From assembly GCF_023330685.1 (NCBI RefSeq), contig NZ_CP097128.1:2976001-3040000 (forward strand): a stretch of DNA of 64,000 bases. Reading direction: 5' to 3'. The position numbers were made by a program, and so were the translations under genes. Positions 16,030-24,359 of the stretch are shown here, in pieces. The stretch is from Conexibacter sp. DBS9H8. Its GTDB lineage: Bacteria > Actinomycetota > Thermoleophilia > Solirubrobacterales > Solirubrobacteraceae. Positions within the stretch are counted from its first letter, which is position 1. Every line of letters begins with the position of its first letter. The notes under the pieces are model-generated. The model saw nothing but the letters and a program-made list of their open reading frames with translations, was not told the DNA's origin and made no database searches.

Positions 16030-16043
16030 GTTCGCATGCGAAC
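16030..16043. promoter_or_regulatory. candidate operator GTTCGCATGCGAAC upstream of the formate dehydrogenase operon
   Basis: Perfect 14-bp palindrome in the divergent region between the deacetylase operon (start 15925) and the fdh operon (start 16091). 47 nt separate it from the 16091 ATG, the same distance as the related site has from ctaC. It sits 104 nt from the deacetylase start. It could serve either direction. Binding by the Crp-like protein at 10168 is inferred from the repeated motif and spacing. Confidence 0.65.
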
Positions 16044-16090
16044 ACTCGCGGTGTGGGGACCGGACCGCCCGGGCAAGATGGCGTCTGGAG

Positions 16091-16393
16091 ATGTCCCTGC
16101 CCGACCGTATCCGCGTTCTGCTTGAGGAGGGCCTGTCCTATCCGTCGGTCGCTGACCGGCTCGGGATCTCCCCGGGACTCGCCTTCCTGCTCGCCACGGG
16201 CCGCCCCGTCGATGACGGCACCTCCGGAACGACGGAGGGCCTGTGCAGATCGCCCACCCCGTCAGCCAGCCCGCGGGAGCTCAGTCCGCAGGAGCTGATC
16301 GGTGCCGGGGCCTCAGTGCCTGAGCGGCACTCCGAGATCCTCGAGTGGGTCGCCGCCCGGGCCGCCCGGGAGCTCACCTCGCCGCATGCCTGA
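16091..16393 (+). CDS. small HTH-like protein leading the formate dehydrogenase operon
   Basis: 100 aa; the ATG is preceded by a CTGGAG ribosome site. Residues about 4-35 (DRIRVLLEEGLSYPSVADRL followed by GISPGLAFLLATG) look like a helix-turn-helix; the rest is a Ser/Pro-rich linker and a C-terminal helix. It overlaps the start of the catalytic subunit gene by 8 nt, so translation is probably coupled. No named family recognised. It could be a local regulator or a maturation helper. Confidence 0.6.
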   Translation: MSLPDRIRVLLEEGLSYPSVADRLGISPGLAFLLATGRPVDDGTSGTTEGLCRSPTPSASPRELSPQELIGAGASVPERHSEILEWVAARAARELTSPHA

Positions 16394-19300
16394 GCGTCGC
16401 CTGATCACGAGCTGGCCGCTGCTGCGCCAACTCCGCGGTGAGGACCCGAGCGGGCGCGGAGCCGCCGTCCGCTCAGCGGGTACGGACGCGATTCGGGCCC
16501 GGACGGTCGAGGCGGACCGGGTCGTCAAATCCGTCTGCCCCTACTGTGCGGTCGGCTGTGCCCAGAACGTGTTCGTCAAGGACGGTCGTGTCGTCCAGGT
16601 CGAGGGGGATCCGGACGCCCCGCACAGCCGGGGCCGGCTCTGTCCCAAGGGGTCGGCGACCCTCCAGCTGACGACCGGCTCCGCGCGTGAGCAGTATGTC
16701 CTCTACCGCCGGCCCTACGGCTCGGACTGGGAGCGCCTCGACCTCGAGACCGCGATGGACATGGTCGCCGACCGGATCGTCGACTCCCGGCGTCGGGGCT
16801 GGGAGTGGGAGGTCGACTCGGTCCGCACGCGGCGGTGCATGAGCATCGCCGCGCTCGGCGGGGCGACCCTCGACAATGAGGAGAACTACCTGATCAAGAA
16901 GCTGCTGACCGCCCTCGGGGTGATCCAGGTCGAGAACCAGGCCCGGGTCTGTCACAGCTCGACGGTCGTCGGTCTCGGCACGTCCTTCGGGCGTGGCGCC
17001 TCCAGCACGCTCCCGGCGGACCTCCAGCACTCGGATCTGATCGTGCTCGAAGGCTCGAACATGGCCGAAGCCCATCCGGTCGCCTTCCAGTGGGTGATGG
17101 AGGCCAAGGCCCGGGGGGCGACGGTCGTCCACGTCGACCCGCACTACAGTCGCACGAGCGCCCTCGCGGACGTGTTCGTGCCGATCCGCGCCGGTTCCGA
17201 CATCGCCTTCCTCGGCGGGATCATCAACTACGTCATCGCGAACGAGCTCGACTTTCGCGAGTACGTCCTCGCGTACACGAACGCGCCGACGATCGTCGGG
17301 GAGGAGTTCCAGGACGTGGGGGCCGACGGCGTGTTCTCCGGCTTCGACCCCGAAACGGGCGCCTATGACCCCTCGAGCTGGCAGTACGAGGGCGCGTTCG
17401 TCGCGGCGGCCTCCGGCCAACGCGATCAGGAGGGCAACCTCGCCCCGCTGGACAGCGAACGGTCAGCCAACGCCTCGGAGGGCGGCCGGGGCGATCCGAC
17501 ACTCGACCTCACCCTCACCCACCCGCGCTGTGTCTGGCAGATCCTCAAGCGCCACTACGCCGAGTACACGCCCGAGATGGTCGAGCGGACCTGCGGAATC
17601 CCCCAGGACCTGTTCCTTACGGTGTGCCGACTGTTCGTCGAGAACTCGGGCCGGGAGCGCACCGCCGCGTTCGTGCACGGGGTCGGCTGGACCCAGCATA
17701 CGATCGGCTCCCAGTACATCCGAGCCGCCTCGATCCTGCAGCTGCTGCTCGGCAACATGGGCCGCCCCGGCGGCGGGGTGATGGCGATGCGCGGCCACGC
17801 GTCGATCCAGGGTTCGAGTGACATCCCGACCCTGTTCGACACCCTGCCGGGGTACATCCCGATGCCCCACGCCCACGCCCACGGGGACCTCGACGCGTTC
17901 GTTTCCGGTGACGCGGCCAAGCGTGGATTTTGGGGGAACATGCGGGCATACATGGTGAGCCTGCTGAAGGCGTGGTACGGGGCGACCGCGACGGCGGAGA
18001 ACGACTTCTGCTTTGACTATCTCCCCCGCCTCACCGGCAGCCACAGTACCTACGACACGGTGATGGAGCAGCTCGCGGGCCGCATCGAGGGGTACCTGCT
18101 GTTGGGCCAGAACCCGGCGGTCGGGTCGGCGAACTCGCGGATGCAGCGGTTCGGGATGGCCAACTGCAAGTGGCTCGTCGTCCGGGACTTCTCCCTGATC
18201 GAGTCGGCGACCTGGTGGAAGGATGGCCCCGAGATCGCCAGCGGGGAGATGCGCACCGAGGACATCGAGACCGAGGTGTTCTTCTTTCCCGCGGCCGCGC
18301 ACACCGAGAAGGAGGGGACCTTCACCAACACCCAACGGATGGTCCAGTGGCATGAGAAGGCGATCGACCCCGCCGCCGACCGGCGCAGCGACCTGTGGTT
18401 CATCTACCACCTCGGGCGCCGCCTGCGTGAGCGGCTCGCCGGCTCCGCCGATGCGGCTGACCGTCCGCTGCTCGATCTCACCTGGGACTACCCGCTGGCG
18501 AGCGGGACAAATGAGCCGAGCGCCGAGGCGGTGCTCGCGGAGATCAACGGCTGGAACGCCGACGGGGAGATGCTGTCCTCCTACACGGAACTGGCCGCGG
18601 ACGGATCGACGGCGAGCGGGTGCTGGATCTACTGCGGCGCCTACGCCGACGGGGTCAACCAGACGGCTCGCCGGACCCCCGGCTCGGAGCAGAACTGGAC
18701 GGGTTCCCAGTGGGCGTGGGCGTGGCCGGCGAACCGCCGGATCCTCTACAACCGCGCGTCCGCCGACCCGGAGGGACGTCCGTGGTCAGAGCGCAAGGCG
18801 CTCGTGTGGTGGGACGCCGCGGAGGGCCGCTGGGTCGGGCACGACACGCCGGACTTCGAGGCCGACAAACCCCCGAGCTACCGGCCGCCGGAGGGGGCGA
18901 CGGGTCCGGCGGCGATCGCGGGAACTGACCCGTTCATCATGCAGGCCGACGGTCGCGGCTGGCTGTACGCCCCCGCCGGCGTCGGCGACGGCCCGCTTCC
19001 GGTGCACTACGAGCCCCAGGATTCGCCGCTGCCCAACCGGTTGCACCGCCGCCAGCGCAATCCTGCCCGCCAGCTGTACCCCCACCCGAACAACCGTTAT
19101 CACCCCGATCCGGGCACCCCGGGCAGTGAGGTGTTCCCCTTCGCGGTCACCACCTACCGGCTGACCGAGCACTTCACCGCCGGTGGGATGAGTCGGTGGA
19201 CCCCCTATCTCGCCGAACTGCAGCCCGAGTTCTTCTGTGAGGTGTCCCCCGAACTCGCTGGCGAGCGGGGCCTCGAGCACGGCGGCTGGGCGACGCTCGT

Positions 19301-19610
19301 CTCCGCCCGCGGGGTGATCGAGGCACGGGTGATGGTGACTGACCGGATGACCCCGCTGCGGTTGGGTGACCGGATCGTGCACACCATCGGCCTTCCCTAC
19401 CACTGGGGGCCGAACGGGTATGCCCGCGGGGACTCGATGAACGAACTGTCCTCGATGGCGCTGGATCCGAGTTCCCACATCCAGGAGGTCAAGGCCCTGA
19501 CCGTCGACATCCAGCCCGGGCGCCGGCCCCGGGGCCCCGCCCGCCTCGCGCTTGTGCAGGAGTACCGCACCCGCGCCGGAATCACGGAAACGACGGGGAT
19601 GGCCCGGTGA
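16386..19610 (+). CDS. fdh: formate dehydrogenase catalytic (molybdopterin, FeS) subunit, cysteine form
   Basis: 1074 aa, start at the ATG at 16386. An N-terminal 4Fe-4S motif C51-x2-C54-x3-C58...C86 is followed by the bis-MGD molybdopterin oxidoreductase domains. The active-site residue that is selenocysteine in FdnG/FdhF enzymes is Cys189 here (NQARVCHSSTVVG), followed by the conserved His190; no in-frame TGA is used. Other signatures: GSNMAEAHPVAFQWVMEAK, GNMGRPGGGV, and a C-terminal dinucleotide-binding domain. No twin-arginine leader is visible, so the enzyme probably faces the cytoplasm. It oxidises formate to CO2 and passes electrons to the downstream FeS subunit. Confidence 0.93.
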   Translation: MPERRLITSWPLLRQLRGEDPSGRGAAVRSAGTDAIRARTVEADRVVKSVCPYCAVGCAQNVFVKDGRVVQVEGDPDAPHSRGRLCPKGSATLQLTTGSAREQYVLYRRPYGSDWERLDLETAMDMVADRIVDSRRRGWEWEVDSVRTRRCMSIAALGGATLDNEENYLIKKLLTALGVIQVENQARVCHSSTVVGLGTSFGRGASSTLPADLQHSDLIVLEGSNMAEAHPVAFQWVMEAKARGATVVHVDPHYSRTSALADVFVPIRAGSDIAFLGGIINYVIANELDFREYVLAYTNAPTIVGEEFQDVGADGVFSGFDPETGAYDPSSWQYEGAFVAAASGQRDQEGNLAPLDSERSANASEGGRGDPTLDLTLTHPRCVWQILKRHYAEYTPEMVERTCGIPQDLFLTVCRLFVENSGRERTAAFVHGVGWTQHTIGSQYIRAASILQLLLGNMGRPGGGVMAMRGHASIQGSSDIPTLFDTLPGYIPMPHAHAHGDLDAFVSGDAAKRGFWGNMRAYMVSLLKAWYGATATAENDFCFDYLPRLTGSHSTYDTVMEQLAGRIEGYLLLGQNPAVGSANSRMQRFGMANCKWLVVRDFSLIESATWWKDGPEIASGEMRTEDIETEVFFFPAAAHTEKEGTFTNTQRMVQWHEKAIDPAADRRSDLWFIYHLGRRLRERLAGSADAADRPLLDLTWDYPLASGTNEPSAEAVLAEINGWNADGEMLSSYTELAADGSTASGCWIYCGAYADGVNQTARRTPGSEQNWTGSQWAWAWPANRRILYNRASADPEGRPWSERKALVWWDAAEGRWVGHDTPDFEADKPPSYRPPEGATGPAAIAGTDPFIMQADGRGWLYAPAGVGDGPLPVHYEPQDSPLPNRLHRRQRNPARQLYPHPNNRYHPDPGTPGSEVFPFAVTTYRLTEHFTAGGMSRWTPYLAELQPEFFCEVSPELAGERGLEHGGWATLVSARGVIEARVMVTDRMTPLRLGDRIVHTIGLPYHWGPNGYARGDSMNELSSMALDPSSHIQEVKALTVDIQPGRRPRGPARLALVQEYRTRAGITETTGMAR

Positions 19611-20446
19611 GCGTTCCCGACGCCACGGAGATTCCCCGGATGGGGTTCTTCACCGACACGTCCGTGTGCATCGGCTGCAAGGCCTGTGAGGTCGCCTGCA
19701 AGGAGTGGAACGGGGTGCCTGAGGACGGTCTCGTCTGGACCGGTCACTCACACGACAACTCCCAGGGCCTGAGCGCCGATACCTGGCGCCACGTCGCCTT
19801 CATCGAGCAGCGCGCCACCGTCGGTCACCATCAGCCGAACCTCCAGCGCACGGGAGCTTCCGACGGCGACACCGATCAGGCGTTCCGCTGGCTGATGGCC
19901 TCTGATGTCTGCAAGCACTGCACGCACGCCGCCTGCCTCGACGTCTGTCCGACCGGGGCGATCTTCCGCAGCGAGTTCGGCACCGTCGTCGTGCAGGCCG
20001 ACGTCTGCAACGGCTGTGGCTACTGCGTTCCCGCCTGCCCCTACGGCGTCATCGACAAGCGGCCCGATGACGGCCGCGTGTTCAAGTGCACCCTCTGCTA
20101 TGACCGCCTGCAGGTCGGGCAGGAGCCGGCGTGCGCGAAGGCGTGCCCGACGGACTCGATCCAGTTCGGGGTCCTCGACGACCTCCGTGAGCGCGCGACC
20201 CTGCGGGTCGAGCGCCTGCACGCCGACGGGGTGACCGAGGCCCGTCTCTACGGTCACGACCCGTCCGACGGCGTCGGCGGGGACGGGGCGTTCTTCCTGC
20301 TGCTGGACGAACCCGAGGTCTACGGGCTTCCGCCCGCTCCGGTCGTCACGACCGCCGACCTGCCCGCGATGTGGCGCCACAGTGCGCTCGCGGCGGCCGG
20401 GCTGCTGCTGATCGGCCTGCTCTCCGCCGCGGGAGCGCGCCGGTGA
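19607..20446 (+). CDS. formate dehydrogenase iron-sulfur (beta) subunit
   Basis: 279 aa from a GTG overlapping the previous stop (GTGA). Four ferredoxin-like clusters are visible: CIGCKACEVACKEW, CKHCTHAACLDVC, CNGCGYCVPACPYG, and CTLCYDRLQVGQEPACAKACP. A C-terminal hydrophobic helix (HSALAAAGLLLIGLLSAAG) can anchor it to the membrane, as in FdnH. It relays electrons from the molybdenum site to the NrfD-type membrane partner. It also overlaps the next gene by 4 nt. Confidence 0.93.
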   Translation: MSVPDATEIPRMGFFTDTSVCIGCKACEVACKEWNGVPEDGLVWTGHSHDNSQGLSADTWRHVAFIEQRATVGHHQPNLQRTGASDGDTDQAFRWLMASDVCKHCTHAACLDVCPTGAIFRSEFGTVVVQADVCNGCGYCVPACPYGVIDKRPDDGRVFKCTLCYDRLQVGQEPACAKACPTDSIQFGVLDDLRERATLRVERLHADGVTEARLYGHDPSDGVGGDGAFFLLLDEPEVYGLPPAPVVTTADLPAMWRHSALAAAGLLLIGLLSAAGARR

Positions 20447-21444
20447 GCGAGCCTCAGGGATCCCACGGCGTCGGCCAGACCGGTCGTCAGGACCAGGGCC
20501 AGGGTGACCGGTCCTACTACGGTCGGCCGGTGCTCAACCCCCCGGTGTGGGAGGAGCGGGAGATCGCCGGCTACCTGTTCACCGGCGGGCTCGCCGGGGC
20601 CTCGTCGATCCTCGCTGCCGCCGCGGACGCCGGCGGTGCCGCGGGCCTCGTGCGGCCGGCCCGGCTGTGTGCGAGCGCGGCGATCTCCGTGTCGTTCGTC
20701 GCGCTGATCAAGGACCTCGGGCGCCCCGAGCGGTTCCTCAACATGCTGCGCGTGTTCAAACCGACGTCACCGATGAGCGTCGGCACCTGGATCCTCTCCG
20801 CCTATGCGCCGCTCAACTTCGCCGCGTCGGCGAGCACGCTGACGGGCCGGGCCCCCCGGGCGGGCGCCGTCGCCGGAGCCGGGGCGGGACTCCTCGGGTC
20901 GGCGGTCGCCACCTACACCGCCGTCCTCGTCGCCGACACGGCGGTCCCCACCTGGCATGAGGCCCACCGGGAGCTTCCCTTCCTGTTCGCCGGTTCCGCC
21001 GCGTCGGCCGCCGGCGGGTTCGGGCTGCTCGCCGCCGCCCGTGCCGAGAACGGACCGGCGCGGACGATGGCCGTCCTCGGGGCCGTCGGCGAGCTCGCGG
21101 CGATGCGCACGCTCCGGCAGCGTCTCGGCCCGCTGGCCGAGACGCTGGACACCGGCCCGGCGGGCCGGCGCCTGCGCGCCGCCGAGCGACTGTCGGTCGC
21201 CGGCGTGATCGGGGCCGCCCTGCTCGGACGCCGCAGTCGGGTCGCCGCCGCGCTCGCCGGCGGTGCCCTCATGTCCGCCTCGGCCCTGACCCGCTTTGGC
21301 ATCTTCGCCGCCGGGATGGCCTCGGCGGAGGATCCGCACTGGACCGTCGATCTCCAGCGGGCGCGTATCGCGGCGGCCGCAACCGCCGCGCAGCCTTCCC
21401 CGGCGCCGAACCCGGCCTCCCCGGCGCCGGTCCGCAGCGCCTGA
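20443..21444 (+). CDS. nrfD: NrfD-type membrane subunit of formate dehydrogenase
   Basis: 333 aa, GTG at 20443 overlapping the FeS subunit stop. A polar N-terminus with SYYGRPVLNPPVWEEREIAGYLFTGG leads into about eight hydrophobic helices. LIKDLGRPERFLNMLRVFKPTSPMSVGTW is the characteristic NrfD/PsrC loop. NrfD proteins exchange electrons with quinone without heme, so this replaces the cytochrome b556 subunit of FdnGHI and suggests menaquinone reduction by formate. The C-terminus is an Ala/Pro tail. Confidence 0.9.
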   Translation: MSEPQGSHGVGQTGRQDQGQGDRSYYGRPVLNPPVWEEREIAGYLFTGGLAGASSILAAAADAGGAAGLVRPARLCASAAISVSFVALIKDLGRPERFLNMLRVFKPTSPMSVGTWILSAYAPLNFAASASTLTGRAPRAGAVAGAGAGLLGSAVATYTAVLVADTAVPTWHEAHRELPFLFAGSAASAAGGFGLLAAARAENGPARTMAVLGAVGELAAMRTLRQRLGPLAETLDTGPAGRRLRAAERLSVAGVIGAALLGRRSRVAAALAGGALMSASALTRFGIFAAGMASAEDPHWTVDLQRARIAAAATAAQPSPAPNPASPAPVRSA

Positions 21445-21453
21445 GCGCACGGG

Positions 21454-21488
21454 ACCCTCAAGCCCAGGTCGAGGGTGTTCCGCGGAAC
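21454..21488. terminator. probable bidirectional termination region between nrfD and the acylase gene
   Basis: Two dyads in tandem: ACCCTC/GAGGGT arms (21454-21459 and 21471-21476) with an 11-nt loop, then the 12-bp palindrome GTTCCGCGGAAC (21477-21488). They lie between convergent genes. There is no U-tract, as is common in GC-rich actinobacteria. Confidence 0.45.
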
Positions 21489-21511
21489 GCGCCCGGCCGG
21501 AGCCGACCCGC

Positions 21512-24307
21512 TCAGGGGCGGTGGCCGACGATCGCCACCGCCTGGTAGAAGGTTCCCCGGTTATCGAAGGGCTGGGGCGGGATCGACACCGCGCCGACGC
21601 TCGTCGGGACGACCTGTGTGCAGGTGGCCGGATGGGTGATCGGACAGACCGTCGGCATCACCCAGTTGGCGGGGTCCGGGCCGTCCTTGGCGGCCAGTTG
21701 ACGGTAGGCGCGCAGCAGCGTCGCGTCGAGCATCCCGCGGCAGCGGGCGAGGGAGCCCCGCCCGCAGTAGCGGCGGGAGAAGCGGTCGGGGCGGTGGAGC
21801 CTGAGCACCCCGGCGAGGTCCTCTGCGACGTCGTTCTCCCACCCCTGCCCGAACGCGTCGCTCGTCCCGTCGTACAGGCCGTTGGGGGCGATCTGCTCGA
21901 GGTTGGCGTTGATGAAGTTCAGCAGCGGGGTTCCGAGCACCGGCCCGAACTCGCCGCGGACAAGCAGCGGCCACCAGGTGTCCATCAACAGCACCGCGGG
22001 TCCGTACTGGACGTTCCCTCGGTAGGTGAGGCTGCGTCGCTGGGACCCGGCGCGCGACCAGGCGGCGAGCAACCCGACCAGCTCTCGCAGCGTCGGGTTC
22101 TTCGGCCGTCCGATCACCCGGGCGAGCAGCGGCCAGTCCCCGACTCCCCGGAGGTCGGCGGTGGCCGCCGGGGCGGTGACCATGCCGGTGAGCTTGGCGA
22201 GGTCGGTCGGGCCGCTGCGCAGGGTCGCCTTGAGGTCGTCGAGCAGGATCGTGTCGCGCACGACGGGACCCTGGGTCCAGTAGCCGGCGGCGATCGGCCA
22301 GCCGTGCGCGATCTGGTTGTTCCAGTTGACCAGGTAGCCGTCCCGGGGGTCGATGGCGGTCGGATTGTCCCGGGCGGGCAGGCGGTCATATCCGTTGGTC
22401 GCCGGCCGGAAGCCCTTCCAGTCCCAACGGCCGGTGCCCCAGATCGGGAAGTCGGGGTTGGTGTGGGCGGCCCGCACGGGATACCAGCCGGACTGCAGCA
22501 GCGCGATGTTCTTGTCATCGACGTACCACCAGTTCTCCCCGCCGGTCACGTACCGCATCGTCGCGGCGAAGCTCTGGGGGGAGGTGACGACGTTCTCGGC
22601 CAGGCGCATGAAGGCGATGTAGCTCTGCACCTCATGTCCGCGCGTCGCGTTGGCGGTCGCCAGGGCGACCGGGCGGCCGTGCACGGTGGCGAAGTAGGTG
22701 ATCGGCCCGTGCACCGAGTTCTCGGTGTGGAGCACGATCGTCTGGGGCGCCGCGGGGCTCGTCGGAGCGACCGGGGTCGTCTCGGTCACCGTCCCGAGCG
22801 TGAAGGGGACGCACCGTCCCTTGTACACGTAGTGGGTGGAGGCGTACGAAGGCGCCGACCCGTCGGGGTTGCACAGCCGCTCGGCGAACATGTCCTGGTT
22901 GCTCGAGTACGCCGAGGTGCCCGTCCAGGCATAGTCGATCCCGTGTCCGATCAGCGGATAGGGGGCCGCGCCGGGAAAGGCGATGCCGCTCACGTCGATC
23001 CCCGGGGCGTGCATCTCGTACTCGAGGAAGACCTCGGGGGTGTAGTAGTCGACCTGGGGGCCGCCGACCATCATCGCCTGACCGGTGCGGCTCGCCTTCG
23101 CGTCCACGAGCACCGCGTTGGACTCTCCCTGAGCGATGTGCAGCGGATGTTCGATCAGCGCCTGGGCCCACCCGGGCAGACGGGCGAGCGCCCGGCGTTC
23201 CCGGGCCAGGGCGGTCATCGAGTTGGCCGAACGGACGGGCAGGCCGGTCTGGGCGTCGCGCAGGGCCAGAGAGCCCGGGTCGATCATCGCCTCGGAGGCG
23301 GGGTTGGTCCTCCCCAGGCGCTGACCGTCAAAGCTCCGGGCGAGGGTGACGACTCCCCCCGGGTTGGCCGCCTGGCGGAGATCGTGATAGACGCGGTCCC
23401 CGGCCCGCACCCCGAAGCGCCGTCGGGCCAGGGTGAGCGCCTCCGACTGTTGGGCCTGGTTGTCGCTGAGGACGAGGTCCTGGCCGATCAGGTAGATGCC
23501 GACTGCCGCGGAGTCCGCCAGCGTCCACGGCTGCGGAGTGATCCCGAGGGCGGCGTACTCGGCCGGCAGCAGGGCCGGATCGAGCTTCGTTTCGTTGATG
23601 TAGGCGTTGATCCCGGCGACGTACTGCTCGATATCGTCGAGGGCCTGGGCCCCCTGGGCACCCTCGGTGCGGGGGAGGGACTCCATCTCGGCGGTGAGCT
23701 GCTGGCTGGTGGCGTCCTGGACCCCGAGCGCGGCGCTGTCGTTGGGCACCGCCCCGGCGCCGAGCAGCTCCGCGGTCGTTCCCTCCGCGGTGTGACGCAG
23801 CACGTCCATGAGGAAGAGCCGGTCCTGCGCGGTGACGTACCCGGCCGCGTACATCGCCTCGGCCCGTGTCTGGCCGTAGATGACCGGCACCCCATACGGC
23901 GCCTGGCGGACGACGGTCGCCCCCGGCTCAGGCGACTCGACCGCCGGTGGGTTACCGGAGAGGTCGCCGCTCAGGCCGCCCAGGCCGCCGCTGAGCACGC
24001 TCTGGCTCGGCTCGGGGACGAAGTCGGAGTTGCGGTAGTACGTGTTGAGGTCGGCGGCGGTGAAGCCCGGCCAGGCTTGCTCGATCCCCTCATAGAGGCC
24101 GACCTCGTTGAGGTCCGCCGCAGGCGCGGTGCCGTTGGCCTCAAAGGCGGCGAGCGCCGCGGGGGTCGTTCCCACCCCCTCACCGAAGGCGAGGACCGAG
24201 TGGAATCCGGAGTAGATCGGAAAGCCCGCCGCCCGCGCCGACGATCGCCCGGCCATCACCAGCACACAGGCGAGGACCACCACCCACGGGAACGCACGCC
24301 ATCTCAT
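21512..24307 (-). CDS. secreted penicillin-acylase family Ntn-hydrolase
   Basis: 931 aa. Signal peptide at residues 1-27 (hydrophobic VVVLACVLVMAG, cleavage near ARA-AG). The alpha-chain region includes APYGVPVIYGQTRAEAMYAAGYVTAQDRLFLMD, typical of penicillin amidase alpha chains. The likely autocatalytic site and nucleophile is Ser396 in GESNAVLV, followed by the beta chain with MMVGGPQVDYYTPEVFLEYEMHAPG. Such enzymes hydrolyse amides: beta-lactams, acyl-homoserine lactones or lipopeptides. Length and layout fit the family. It is divergent from the lipase gene across 52 bp. The natural substrate is unknown. Confidence 0.87.
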   Translation of the reverse strand: MRWRAFPWVVVLACVLVMAGRSSARAAGFPIYSGFHSVLAFGEGVGTTPAALAAFEANGTAPAADLNEVGLYEGIEQAWPGFTAADLNTYYRNSDFVPEPSQSVLSGGLGGLSGDLSGNPPAVESPEPGATVVRQAPYGVPVIYGQTRAEAMYAAGYVTAQDRLFLMDVLRHTAEGTTAELLGAGAVPNDSAALGVQDATSQQLTAEMESLPRTEGAQGAQALDDIEQYVAGINAYINETKLDPALLPAEYAALGITPQPWTLADSAAVGIYLIGQDLVLSDNQAQQSEALTLARRRFGVRAGDRVYHDLRQAANPGGVVTLARSFDGQRLGRTNPASEAMIDPGSLALRDAQTGLPVRSANSMTALARERRALARLPGWAQALIEHPLHIAQGESNAVLVDAKASRTGQAMMVGGPQVDYYTPEVFLEYEMHAPGIDVSGIAFPGAAPYPLIGHGIDYAWTGTSAYSSNQDMFAERLCNPDGSAPSYASTHYVYKGRCVPFTLGTVTETTPVAPTSPAAPQTIVLHTENSVHGPITYFATVHGRPVALATANATRGHEVQSYIAFMRLAENVVTSPQSFAATMRYVTGGENWWYVDDKNIALLQSGWYPVRAAHTNPDFPIWGTGRWDWKGFRPATNGYDRLPARDNPTAIDPRDGYLVNWNNQIAHGWPIAAGYWTQGPVVRDTILLDDLKATLRSGPTDLAKLTGMVTAPAATADLRGVGDWPLLARVIGRPKNPTLRELVGLLAAWSRAGSQRRSLTYRGNVQYGPAVLLMDTWWPLLVRGEFGPVLGTPLLNFINANLEQIAPNGLYDGTSDAFGQGWENDVAEDLAGVLRLHRPDRFSRRYCGRGSLARCRGMLDATLLRAYRQLAAKDGPDPANWVMPTVCPITHPATCTQVVPTSVGAVSIPPQPFDNRGTFYQAVAIVGHRP

Positions 24308-24359
24308 CTTCGGAACGTGTCACACCGTTGCCGTCCGGTGCAAGTTCTGACATGGTCGC

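Noticed and set aside
16386-19610. Selenocysteine in the formate dehydrogenase
   Set aside because: The codon at the Sec position encodes Cys (residue 189) and no in-frame TGA occurs before the true stop.
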